Below the pieces are notes generated by a model. It did not search any database and was not told the DNA's origin. It saw only the letters and a program-made list of their open reading frames with translations. Positions 1 to 6,236 of a stretch of DNA of 20,681 bases are shown piece by piece. Source of the DNA: a virus; the IMG/VR virus record IMGVR_UViG_3300017739_000156, positions 1 through 20,681 of that record. The stretch is one strand, 5' to 3'. Made by a program: the position numbers and the translations under genes. Numbering within the stretch: the first letter of the stretch is position 1; the number at the start of each line of letters is the position of its first letter.

Positions 1-20
1 AAATTTTAAAATAAATAAAA

Positions 21-272
21 ATGAATAATAGAAGTTATATAGTAATAGATTTAAGCGATACAGACAAAGTGCTTTTTTCTCAAGTAAATCAATCTTCTGC
101 ACAAAGTATGAGAAGAAACTTAGCAAACACTCAAGGTTTACTTTCTTATAGTGTTACACCAAGTTTTGTAAGTGATTCAAGCTTGCCAATTGTGGGAAGT
201 GTTATGAACCAAACTGAAGCACTTACGCTACTTAGTGGTAGCGACTGGAGTGAGCCAATGCCAGAAGAATGA
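21..272 (+). CDS. Hypothetical small phage protein (83 aa)
   Basis: I do not recognise this protein. It opens with a short beta-like stretch (RSYIVIDLSDTDKVLFSQV), followed by a polar Ser/Asn/Thr-rich body and an acidic end (MPEE). There is no signal peptide, membrane segment or cysteine. The ATG lies in an A-rich leader 11 bases after a TAA at 7-9 that may end an upstream gene cut by the window edge. Its stop overlaps the next start (ATGA), so the two are translationally coupled. The position just before the lysis cassette suggests the tail end of a late/structural transcription unit. A small virion or tail-associated protein is possible, but nothing in the sequence proves it. Confidence 0.6.
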   Translation: MNNRSYIVIDLSDTDKVLFSQVNQSSAQSMRRNLANTQGLLSYSVTPSFVSDSSLPIVGSVMNQTEALTLLSGSDWSEPMPEE

Positions 273-400
273 GAAAGGCTACAATATTAAAGAAATACAA
301 ACCTAAGAAAAAGCGTAAAGGAATACACGCTAAGACTAAAACGTCTAACACTAAAGGTTCTAAATTGTATATAAAGAAGTATAATGGACAAGGTAAATAG
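269..400 (+). CDS. Very basic 43-aa protein
   Basis: ATG overlaps the previous stop as ATGA and the frame stays open for 43 codons to TAG. The product begins MRKATILKKYKPKKKRKGIH and ends YNGQGK. By my count 17 of 43 residues are Lys or Arg, and there are no acidic residues, so it should bind nucleic acid or another polyanion. There is no membrane segment. From memory, similar KPK-RKG-HAKTKTS peptides occur in Bacteroidota phages without an assigned role. The coupling to the upstream gene and the strong composition make a real gene more likely than chance. DNA condensation or ribosome-associated functions are guesses only. Confidence 0.6.
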   Translation: MRKATILKKYKPKKKRKGIHAKTKTSNTKGSKLYIKKYNGQGK

Positions 401-704
401 TTTAAAGATGGATGACCACAGTTTATTAATAGCTTTAATTTCAGCTTTAGGAATTAAAGAAATTTGGAACATAATAAAGCAGAAAATAGACATCGGAGCT
501 AAAAGAGAACAGCGTCAGGATTCTCTACAAGCTCAGGTCATAATGCAACTAAAAGACAAAATAGAGTCTTTAGAGTCTAGAATTGATGTGTTAATCCAAG
601 AAAATACACAACTAAGAGAAAAACTTGCTAGAGTTGAGGAGCGTTTAATACTAAACGCAAAAAAAAAAGTCAATAGAAAAATAAAAAGAGATGAGGAAAA
701 TTGA
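384..704 (+). CDS. Membrane-anchored coiled-coil protein of the lysis region
   Basis: The N-terminal part (about residues 13-30, SLLIALISALGIKEIWNI) is a hydrophobic helix that could anchor in or lie on the inner membrane. It is followed by a long charged heptad-like coiled coil (about residues 38-90) and a lysine-rich tail. The gene sits directly before the amidase and overlaps it by 14 bases, suggesting a role in lysis, for example as a holin partner or spanin-like protein. No lipobox is visible. The ATG at 384 overlaps the preceding basic gene by 17 bases; an in-frame ATG at 408 would remove the overlap and is an equally good start. Function is inferred from position and topology only. Confidence 0.6.
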   Translation: MDKVNSLKMDDHSLLIALISALGIKEIWNIIKQKIDIGAKREQRQDSLQAQVIMQLKDKIESLESRIDVLIQENTQLREKLARVEERLILNAKKKVNRKIKRDEEN

Positions 705-1104
705 TAAAATTATAGTTCATTGTTCTGCTACAAGAGAAGGTCAAGACATACCAGTTGAAACTATTAAGAAGTGGCATGTTGAGGGGCGTGGTTGGTCAGA
801 TATTGGCTATCATTTTTATGTAGAGTTAGATGGAACTATTAAAAAAGGTAGAGACATAGACAGGTCTGGCGCCCATACAAAAGGAGAAAATAAAACTTCT
901 ATTGGTCTATGTTATTGCGGAGGTGTTGAGGCAGACGGTAAAACGCCTAAAGATACTAGAACACCAAAACAAAAAGAAAGTCTGTTAAACGTGCTTAAAA
1001 CATTAAAAGCAATGTTTCCAGAGTCTAGTATTTACTCACATAATGAGTTTGCTAACAAAGCCTGTCCATCTTTTGACGCCACTAATGAGTATAAAGATTT
1101 ATAG
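691..1104 (+). CDS. N-acetylmuramoyl-L-alanine amidase (endolysin, T7 lysozyme type)
   Basis: This is a 137-aa single-domain peptidoglycan amidase (Amidase_2/PGRP fold), the size of T7 lysozyme. It cleaves the bond between N-acetylmuramic acid and L-Ala of the stem peptide to release progeny. The zinc ligands are visible: His10 in KIIVHCSAT, His117 in HNEFANKACPSFD and Cys125 in the same motif. Lys123 matches the catalytic lysine before the cysteine and Tyr40 (DIGYHF) matches the conserved tyrosine. His62 lies in the SGAH motif. There is no cell-wall-binding domain and no signal peptide, so it would need a holin. The ATG overlaps the previous gene, and its TAG shares a base with the GTG start of the holin-like gene, forming a lysis cassette. 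Confidence 0.93.
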   Translation: MRKIDKIIVHCSATREGQDIPVETIKKWHVEGRGWSDIGYHFYVELDGTIKKGRDIDRSGAHTKGENKTSIGLCYCGGVEADGKTPKDTRTPKQKESLLNVLKTLKAMFPESSIYSHNEFANKACPSFDATNEYKDL

Positions 1105-1544
1105 TGAAGAAACTAAAAGACACTAAAATAGGATTATTGTTAAAAGAGAAAGCACCTAAAATCTTAGATTTAATTGGGGATGTTTTGCCTTCTAGTGGTA
1201 CTATGGGAATATTAAAAAACATTATTTCTAAAGATCCTGACTTAACACCAGAAGAAAAAGCAGAATTACATAATAGAGTTATAGAACTATATAAACTAGA
1301 AGTAGCAGACAGAGACTCAGCTAGAAAAAGAGAAGTAGAAATAGCAAAGGCTGGCGGTAATGACTGGATGATGAATTTAACTGGTGTTGTTGGTTTGTTA
1401 TGTTTTGTTTTTATAGTTTATTCTGTTGTATATATTCCAAATGTTTTGCACAATGAATTGTTTGTACATTTAATGGGAATGGTTGAGGGTGTTGTAATTG
1501 GAAACATATTTGCATTTTACTACGGAACAAGTTCAAAAAAGTAA
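1104..1544 (+). CDS. Holin-like membrane protein (3TM-type phage holin family)
   Basis: A GTG start overlaps the amidase stop by one base. The protein has a cytoplasmic-looking N-terminal half with charged helices (about residues 45-82, including DRDSARKREVEIAKAGGND) and two clear hydrophobic segments, about residues 92-112 and 119-141, ending in a short basic tail. The charged helix, then the GGNDWMMNLTG turn, then membrane hairpin fits the phage holin_3TM group. Such proteins time lysis by forming inner-membrane lesions that let the endolysin out. Position right after the amidase supports this. Only two membrane helices are obvious, so topology is uncertain. Confidence 0.75.
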   Translation: MKKLKDTKIGLLLKEKAPKILDLIGDVLPSSGTMGILKNIISKDPDLTPEEKAELHNRVIELYKLEVADRDSARKREVEIAKAGGNDWMMNLTGVVGLLCFVFIVYSVVYIPNVLHNELFVHLMGMVEGVVIGNIFAFYYGTSSKK

Positions 1545-1560
1545 AGTATAATTTTTTTAT

Positions 1561-1568
1561 TATATTTA
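1561..1568 (+). promoter_or_regulatory. Candidate promoter -7 box before the metallophosphoesterase
   Basis: TATATTTA(CA) lies in the 46-base gap between the holin-like gene and the TTG start at 1591. It resembles the Bacteroidota -7 consensus TAnnTTTG, and the same ten bases TATATTTACA recur before the operon at 2733. No good -33 TTTG is seen about 20 bases upstream, so this is weaker than the 2676-2708 promoter. Confidence 0.4.
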
Positions 1569-1590
1569 CAAAAACCAATACTAATCCAAA

Positions 1591-2643
1591 TTGAAATCAC
1601 ATAACAAAAGGTGGAAAGATGGCGGGAATCCACGCTATAGACTTAACAAAGACGAAGCAGAAATAATAAACAACTACAGACGAGCTATTGACGAATGTGA
1701 GAAAGAGGGTTTAGATCCTCAGACTTTACATAGTGGATGGATTAAAAACGATAACGCTAGTCTATATTTTAAACAACCTAAAGCAACAGAAAAAGACTTT
1801 AAGAAACTAGCTAAAGAAGTCATAGAAGAGGCTAAACAATATTCCCCTAAATACCCTAAACTAAATTACAAGAAATACACAGACGGACATTTATTGTTTA
1901 TGTGTCCTAGTGATTTGCACATAGGAAAGCTCTGTAGGTCTTTTGTAAGTGGTGAGGAATATAATAACCAAATAGCAGTTAGTAGGGCTTTAGAAGGTGT
2001 TAGAGGGTGTTTAGCAAAATCTCAAGGGTTTAACATAGATAAGACTATTTTACTTCTCTCAGGAGACTTATTGCATGTAGACAATTTTAATATGACTACA
2101 ACTGGTGGCACTAGACAAGATAGTGACGGCTTACTAAGTGACCATTTTCTAATAGCTAAAAGGTTGATGGTTGAGATAATAGAAATGTTATTGCAAGTCT
2201 CTACTGTCCACGTAATGTTTACACCTGGCAATCATGACAATACAGTCGGCTGGATGGTTGCTGAGTTGTTAGCTGCATGGTTTAGACATAATAAAGATGT
2301 GACTTTTGATGTTAGTTTGCAAATGCGTAAATATTACAAGTATAAAAAGAGCTTAATATCTTCCTGTCATGGCCATAAAATTAAGGCTGACACGTTGCCA
2401 ATGATAGTAGCTGACGAATGTCCAGACTGGTCTAGCACTAAATATAGGTATATGTTTACTCAGCACATACATCACAAAGTTAGTAAGCAATATCCAGGCC
2501 TCTGGGTGGAGTCTCTTATGTCTCCTAGTGAAGCTGACACTTGGCATCATACATCAGGCTATCAAAGTTCAAATAATAAAGCTATAGAGTCTTTTCTATT
2601 TAGTGAATTTGGACAAATTGCTAGAATAACACATCTCTTTTAA
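1591..2643 (+). CDS. Calcineurin-like metallophosphoesterase
   Basis: The 350-aa protein carries the full set of metallophosphoesterase motifs: D108-x-H110 (SDLHIGK), GD at 158-159 (LLSGDLLH), GNHD at 213-216, His260/His262 (CHGHK) and His292/His294 (QHIHH, replacing the usual GHxH). These residues bind two metal ions and hydrolyse phosphodiesters or phosphomonoesters; the substrate is unknown. About 95 N-terminal residues precede the catalytic domain and include a helical segment (LNKDEAEIINNYRRAI) that could be a small DNA-binding or partner domain. The start is TTG at 1591, since no in-frame ATG precedes the conserved region. The gene stands alone between the lysis genes and the replication operon and seems to have its own promoter. 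Nuclease activity in DNA repair is possible but unproven. Confidence 0.85.
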   Translation: MKSHNKRWKDGGNPRYRLNKDEAEIINNYRRAIDECEKEGLDPQTLHSGWIKNDNASLYFKQPKATEKDFKKLAKEVIEEAKQYSPKYPKLNYKKYTDGHLLFMCPSDLHIGKLCRSFVSGEEYNNQIAVSRALEGVRGCLAKSQGFNIDKTILLLSGDLLHVDNFNMTTTGGTRQDSDGLLSDHFLIAKRLMVEIIEMLLQVSTVHVMFTPGNHDNTVGWMVAELLAAWFRHNKDVTFDVSLQMRKYYKYKKSLISSCHGHKIKADTLPMIVADECPDWSSTKYRYMFTQHIHHKVSKQYPGLWVESLMSPSEADTWHHTSGYQSSNNKAIESFLFSEFGQIARITHLF

Positions 2644-2657
2644 CAATCGTTTGTTAA
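2640..2657 (+). promoter_or_regulatory. Perfect 7-bp dyad upstream of the replication-operon promoter
   Basis: TTAACAA-TCGT-TTGTTAA is a perfect inverted repeat with a 4-base centre. It spans the stop codon of the phosphoesterase gene and ends 18 bases before the first TTTTG box at 2676. No T-tract follows, so it is a poor terminator. It fits an operator for a dimeric regulator, possibly the ribbon-helix-helix protein encoded just downstream. The link is inference. Confidence 0.4.
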
Positions 2658-2675
2658 TAAACTACTAATTATTTA

Positions 2676-2708
2676 TTTTGTTTTGTAATATAATTATATA
2701 TATATTTA
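2676..2708 (+). promoter_or_regulatory. Candidate promoter of the replication/recombination operon
   Basis: TTTTG at 2676-2680 (and again at 2681-2685) is followed after 20 (or 15) bases by TATATTTA at 2701-2708, matching the Bacteroidota pattern of TTTG near -33 and TAnnTTTG near -7, apart from the last base. Transcription would begin about a dozen bases before the ATG at 2733, giving a short leader. It is the only good promoter before the 9-kb run of overlapping genes. Confidence 0.55.
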
Positions 2709-2732
2709 CAACTTAATTATAAAAAATAAAAA

Positions 2733-2888
2733 ATGTCAAGAACAATTAACTATACTACTAGGACTTTTTATGTTCCAGCTAAAAAGCTAGAAACATTAAT
2801 TAAGTTCCAAACTAAATGTAAAGAGAACGGACATAAGTCCTACTCTGAGGTAATACTAAAACTTATGGAGGATTATAACGATGGATAA
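2733..2888 (+). CDS. Small ribbon-helix-helix-like DNA-binding protein (51 aa)
   Basis: The ATG follows an A-rich leader and the frame encodes 51 residues to a TAA that overlaps the next ATG (ATGGATAA). The layout fits an RHH (MetJ/Arc) fold: a short beta strand (about residues 8-14, TTRTFYV), helix A (about 16-32, containing KKLETLIKFQTKC) and helix B (about 37-48, SYSEVILKLMED). RHH proteins are dimers that insert the paired strand in the DNA major groove. As first gene of the operon it could autoregulate the promoter just upstream, where a 7-bp dyad lies at 2640-2657. Fold assignment is from pattern only. Confidence 0.6.
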   Translation: MSRTINYTTRTFYVPAKKLETLIKFQTKCKENGHKSYSEVILKLMEDYNDG

Positions 2889-3207
2889 ATACGAGTTTTA
2901 CTACAGACAGAAACAAGAATGGGACTACTGGCAAGCTAACGAAAGACACAACTTTCTAAGTGACAGACTGCTAGCTATAATTAGTCAGGTCCAATGGAAC
3001 AAAGGTATTCTAAAAAGAACTAAACTTAGTGACAATGACCTAGAAATCCATCAAAATAGATTTAGCAATTTAATAACTGACGTTGTTAAAATATCTATTG
3101 AGCTAAAAGAATTAGCTATCAACTACAATCCAAAGAGGATGAAACAATTAATAATTATATTAACCAAAATTAAAAACTACAACAATGAACCAATTGAAAA
3201 CAGTTGA
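2881..3207 (+). CDS. Hypothetical early protein (108 aa)
   Basis: Not recognised. The protein is mostly helical and charged: an aromatic N-terminus (MDKYEFYYRQKQEWDYWQAN), then two long amphipathic helices (about residues 24-50 and 55-82) and a basic C-terminus. It has no cysteine, signal peptide or membrane segment. It overlaps the RHH-like gene by 8 bases at its start and the annealing-protein candidate by 23 bases at its end, so it is firmly in the operon. Its position beside recombination genes suggests a role in DNA metabolism or its control, which is guesswork. Confidence 0.65.
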   Translation: MDKYEFYYRQKQEWDYWQANERHNFLSDRLLAIISQVQWNKGILKRTKLSDNDLEIHQNRFSNLITDVVKISIELKELAINYNPKRMKQLIIILTKIKNYNNEPIENS

Positions 3208-3532
3208 CATAAAGGGTAAAGCCTACGTCACAGTAAACGAGAGAATTAAATATTTTAGAGAAAAATTTACAGGATATTCAATGACCTCAGAAATAACTCA
3301 CATTAATGATAATGGAGTAATAATAAAAACAACTATTAAAAATGATGCTGGAATAGAAGTAGCTTCTGGACATGCACACGAAAAGCAGAACTCTACTTTT
3401 ATAAATAAGACTTCATTTATAGAAAACTGCGAGACTTCAAGCTGGGGTAGATGTTTGGCTAACTTTGGAATCGGTGTAGATTCTAATGTAGCTAGTGCAG
3501 ACGAAGTAGCTAACGCAATCAAAAACCAATAA
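3185..3532 (+). CDS. Putative single-strand annealing / Rad52-like recombination protein
   Basis: The 115-aa protein has an N-terminal segment KGKAYVTVNERIKYFREKF, strands around residues 35-65, and a conserved-looking C-terminal block, ENCETSSWGRCLANFGIGVD, followed by ASADEVANAI. The ET-S-x-GR-x-L-x-x-x-GIG pattern resembles ERF/Sak-type annealing proteins, where a helix after the sheet ends in a GIG turn. Such proteins coat ssDNA and pair complementary strands. The next gene, one base after its stop, is a lambda-exonuclease-like nuclease, the usual partner of phage annealing proteins, which strengthens the call. It is shorter than typical ERF or Rad52 domains, so the family is uncertain. 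Confidence 0.55.
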   Translation: MNQLKTVDIKGKAYVTVNERIKYFREKFTGYSMTSEITHINDNGVIIKTTIKNDAGIEVASGHAHEKQNSTFINKTSFIENCETSSWGRCLANFGIGVDSNVASADEVANAIKNQ

Positions 3533-3533
3533 C

Positions 3534-4193
3534 ATGAAAGAATTTAAAATAAGATGTTCTGCTATTGGTAAGATAATGACCAATGCTAGAAGTAAAACAG
3601 AAACACTATCTAAGACTACTAAAAGTTTTTTAGAGGAATGGAGTAAAGAGCAAATCTATAACCGTAAAAAAGAGGTGTTTAGTAAGTATATAGACAAGGG
3701 AAACGCTGTAGAAGTAGACTCTTTAAACTTTATAGCTAAAGAATTAGACTATACTAGTTTAGTAAAGAATAAAGAGTCTTTTGAAAATGGCTTTTTAACA
3801 GGTACTCCAGACGCTATTTTAGATGACCATATAATAGATGTGAAAAATAGTTGGGATTGTTTTAGCTTTCCTTTATACTATAGTGGTGTACCTAATAAAG
3901 ACTATTACTGGCAAGCTCAAGGCTACATGGCTTTAACTGATATTGATAGGTATAAATTAATCTATACACTAATGGACACGCCTGAGGAGTTAATTCAAAA
4001 AGAATACTTTGGAGACGAAAGCACTGACTTAGTAGAGTTTGCTAGCAAATATAAATATTCTAATATAGACTCTAGATATAGAATTAAAGTGTTTGAGATT
4101 TATAGAAACGAAGAGGATATTAGAAAGATTTACGACAGAGTTCAAGAGTGTAGATCATACTTAAAAAGTCTTTGGTTAGACTTAAACTTTTAA
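3534..4193 (+). CDS. YqaJ/lambda-type exonuclease (PD-(D/E)XK)
   Basis: The 219-aa protein shows the PD-(D/E)XK nuclease core: Glu60 in GNAVEVDSL, Asp93 in LTGTPDAIL, then Asp102-Val-Lys104 in HIIDVKNSWD, and a Gln-containing helix at about 124-134 (YYWQAQGYMAL) typical of lambda-exo/YqaJ viral recombinases. These enzymes resect dsDNA 5' to 3' and leave 3' ssDNA tails for annealing. The length equals that of lambda Exo (about 226 aa). The gene directly follows the annealing-protein candidate, forming a Red-like pair, and precedes an SSB-like gene. The early IGKIMTNARS segment is like the start of other YqaJ proteins (S-x-x-x-x-IMT). Confidence 0.82.
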   Translation: MKEFKIRCSAIGKIMTNARSKTETLSKTTKSFLEEWSKEQIYNRKKEVFSKYIDKGNAVEVDSLNFIAKELDYTSLVKNKESFENGFLTGTPDAILDDHIIDVKNSWDCFSFPLYYSGVPNKDYYWQAQGYMALTDIDRYKLIYTLMDTPEELIQKEYFGDESTDLVEFASKYKYSNIDSRYRIKVFEIYRNEEDIRKIYDRVQECRSYLKSLWLDLNF

Positions 4194-4196
4194 ATT

Positions 4197-4352
4197 ATGA
4201 AAAAATTTGCTATAATTGGAGGATTAAGTTTGATGACTGCTGGAACTACTAGCATGGTTTGGCACAAACAAAAGCTAGATTTTAACCCTAACACATTCGC
4301 AATAGCTACAGGAGGTTTTTTTGTAGCTGTAGGCATAACTTATAAATTTTAA
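4197..4352 (+). CDS. Small two-helix membrane protein (51 aa)
   Basis: ATG to TAA encodes 51 residues with two hydrophobic stretches: residues 4-21 (FAIIGGLSLMTAGTTSMV) and about 33-48 (TFAIATGGFFVAVGIT). They are joined by a short polar loop (WHKQKLDFNPN). The N-terminus is MKK, so a signal-like helix is also possible. Its stop overlaps the ATG of the SSB-like gene by one base, supporting real translation. I do not recognise it. Small membrane proteins in early phage operons may act in superinfection exclusion or host takeover, but there is no direct evidence here. Confidence 0.6.
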   Translation: MKKFAIIGGLSLMTAGTTSMVWHKQKLDFNPNTFAIATGGFFVAVGITYKF

Positions 4353-4678
4353 TGATTAAAAAAGAATGGCACTTTATGTCAGATTTAAAACAAGTAAAAC
4401 AAATAACAATGGAAAAAAAACCAACAATCTACTGCGGAGGCGGTAAAAAAATGAATGATAACTGGATGACTGTTACTGTTCATATAGACAAAGTTAAAGA
4501 ACATGTTTTCGATTATAAAGGAAACAAGTATCTTAAATTAAATGTAAACCTAAAGGACCAGCCTGACCAATACGGAAAAGATGTGTCTTTAAGTGTTAAC
4601 ACGTACAACCCAGAAGAACAAAAAGAGTCTAAGCCAGTTGCAGAGGTTTCTAATAGTTCTGATGACTTACCCTTTTAA
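4352..4678 (+). CDS. SSB-like single-stranded DNA-binding protein
   Basis: The key feature is the C-terminus: a polar, disordered stretch (about residues 88-103) ending in DDLPF, a close match to the acidic SSB tip (DDIPF) that recruits replication and repair proteins. The preceding part (about residues 36-85) looks like a compact beta-barrel with alternating strands (WMTVTVHIDKVKEH, KYLKLNVNLKDQP, KDVSLSVNTY), compatible with an OB fold. It would coat ssDNA during replication and recombination. It lies between the exonuclease and replication genes. Start is uncertain: ATG 4352 overlaps the previous stop, but ATG 4376 or 4409 would also keep the whole barrel. Confidence 0.65.
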   Translation: MIKKEWHFMSDLKQVKQITMEKKPTIYCGGGKKMNDNWMTVTVHIDKVKEHVFDYKGNKYLKLNVNLKDQPDQYGKDVSLSVNTYNPEEQKESKPVAEVSNSSDDLPF

Positions 4679-4683
4679 GTATC

Positions 4684-5043
4684 GTGAAAGAGTCAAGAGT
4701 CTTGAAAGCATTGGGTTTAAGTTCGTTAGATATACAAAATATGTTAATGAACGGAATGACAATGCCTGAAATTGCTAAAAAATATAAAATAACTTATATT
4801 AGTTTAGTGCAAGCTTTTAACATTCAGAAAAAGAATTTTAAATATATTGACTACATACAACCTAAAAAAAAAGTAGAGGACATTAAACCAGTGTCCTTTA
4901 CTTTTGATAGGTTATATACTGAAGAGTCATTAAATGAAAATGAGCTATTAGCTTTTTATAAATACGAACAAAAAAACAAAGCATATTTTGAGCAAAGAAC
5001 TACCATATTTCAAAGCCTTTCCAAGTCAATGGTTGGGGGGTGA
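4684..5043 (+). CDS. Hypothetical HTH-containing protein (119 aa)
   Basis: A GTG start begins a frame with a helix-turn-helix-like stretch at about residues 14-46 (LDIQNMLMNGMTMPEIAKKY then KITYISLVQAFN). It reads like a resolvase/Hin-type HTH in which a recognition helix follows the M-T-x-x-E-I-A-x-x-Y motif. The rest is charged with no clear domain. Its 3' end overlaps the next gene by 56 bases in another frame. It might be a small regulator or a helper for replication initiation, since the next two genes are replication-related. There is no closer family match that I recognise. Confidence 0.6.
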   Translation: MKESRVLKALGLSSLDIQNMLMNGMTMPEIAKKYKITYISLVQAFNIQKKNFKYIDYIQPKKKVEDIKPVSFTFDRLYTEESLNENELLAFYKYEQKNKAYFEQRTTIFQSLSKSMVGG

Positions 5044-5377
5044 TATAATGTATTTAACTAAAGAAGAAAAAGGGTCTTTTATAGATGCCTGTTTTCACTA
5101 CTGGAACAAAGATTGTTCAATGACCTATATTAAAATGGCTAGACGAATTGGTCAGGATTTTCTAGACGTTTTAATTGATGAGGGAATGATAGAAAAAAAG
5201 GACAACCAAATTAACATAAAATTTCTAGATACACAATACCAAGAACGAAAAGAACAATATTTAAAACGAGTCGAAGCTGCTAAAAAGTCAAAGAAAAAAA
5301 CTACATTTAGTGACCCTATACACAAAAACTCAGACTCATTAAAGAAATTTTTAAGCACAATCAATGATACTAAATAA
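4988..5377 (+). CDS. Replisome-organiser/DUF1376-like N-terminal domain protein
   Basis: The opening ELPYFKAFPSQWLGGDI, then EEKGSFIDACFHYWNKDCS, closely resembles the N-terminal winged-helix domain of phage replication initiators (DUF1376-like), which usually begins LPYF-x-x-FP-x-x-W-x-x-GDI. This decides the start: TTG at 4988 places the motif at residue 4, while the first in-frame ATG (5048) would delete it, and the frame is closed by TAG at 4949. The rest is a lysine-rich tail, so at 129 aa it may be a minimal origin-binding or helicase-loading protein. It overlaps the upstream gene by 56 bases and the helicase by 14. Confidence 0.65.
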   Translation: MSKELPYFKAFPSQWLGGDIMYLTKEEKGSFIDACFHYWNKDCSMTYIKMARRIGQDFLDVLIDEGMIEKKDNQINIKFLDTQYQERKEQYLKRVEAAKKSKKKTTFSDPIHKNSDSLKKFLSTINDTK

Positions 5378-6236
5378 AGGATACGGACTAGACTACGCTA
5401 TTAAATACAAAAACGGAGAGATTAAAAAAGGTTTAGGAATAGGCTGTCCAATTACTGACAAGTTTGTAAGATTTAAACCTAGTCAAATGGTAGTCGTTTC
5501 TGGGTTTCCTAATGTTGGTAAAACTTATTTTTTTATATGGTATTTACTTTGCCACTCTATTAATAATAATTTAAAGTGGTGTGTTTGGAGTGGAGAAAAC
5601 TCTCCAGAACTATTAAAAATTAGTATGATTCAAATGCTAACAGGACAAAAAGTTGAGGACCTAACTGAGTCAGAGATTAAAAAACAAATAGAAATTATTG
5701 ACACTTACTTTAAATTTGTAGACAATAGAAAACTTTATACTGCCTCAGACCTTTTAAATATATTTGCTAAAGAGAATGTAGACGGATGTTTAATAGACCC
5801 TTACACTGGCTTAAATATAGAAAGAGGAGGTAAGCTTGGACAGTTTGATAGAAACTATTTATTCTGTAATAATGTTAGAGAGTTTTGTAATAAGACTGGA
5901 AAGACAGTTTATATTAATACACACCCAATAAGCGAAGCAGCTAGAAGAGTCTACAAGCCTGGACATACTTTAGAGGGTTATGTTCAACCTCCCAAGTCTA
6001 GTGACATTGAGGGAGGCATGGGGTTTATTAATCGAGCTGACGATGTATATGCTATTCACAGAATGGGCAACCACCCAGAATTTAAAACAATGACAGAACT
6101 GCATGTTCAAAAGGTTAAAAATGTTATGACTGGAGGAGAGTTGACTACTCTAGATGAGCCTTTAAGATTTAATTTTTACAATGGATATTATACAATAGGA
6201 GGCAACAATCCACTAAAACACATACAGAATGGATGA
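5364..6236 (+). CDS. DnaB/Twinkle-type replicative helicase core (RecA-fold ATPase)
   Basis: The 290-aa protein is a single RecA-like domain. Walker A is G47-FPNV-GKT (47-54); a glutamate after strand 2 lies in WSGENSPE (about 76-82); Walker B ends at Asp145 (VDGCLIDPYTG); the H3-like motif is INTHP (about 184-188); and a later block, GGMGFINRADDVYAIHR, matches the region after H3 in DnaB/Twinkle helicases. These enzymes form hexamers that unwind DNA at the fork on the 5'-3' strand. It lacks the DnaB N-terminal domain and any primase, so a separate primase or host primase would be needed. The gene overlaps the replisome-organiser-like gene, giving an initiator/helicase pair. Confidence 0.82.
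   Translation: MILNKGYGLDYAIKYKNGEIKKGLGIGCPITDKFVRFKPSQMVVVSGFPNVGKTYFFIWYLLCHSINNNLKWCVWSGENSPELLKISMIQMLTGQKVEDLTESEIKKQIEIIDTYFKFVDNRKLYTASDLLNIFAKENVDGCLIDPYTGLNIERGGKLGQFDRNYLFCNNVREFCNKTGKTVYINTHPISEAARRVYKPGHTLEGYVQPPKSSDIEGGMGFINRADDVYAIHRMGNHPEFKTMTELHVQKVKNVMTGGELTTLDEPLRFNFYNGYYTIGGNNPLKHIQNG

Noticed and set aside
287-493. Minus-strand open frame with hydrophobic residues
   Set aside because: It lies opposite well-coupled plus-strand genes and its composition is the mirror of lysine-rich coding. The same applies to all other minus-strand frames, for example 2022-2231, 11383-11640, 14841-15179 and 17914-18300.
2640-2657. Rho-independent terminator after the phosphoesterase gene
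   Set aside because: The stem is AT-rich and there is no following T-tract, so an operator is more likely.
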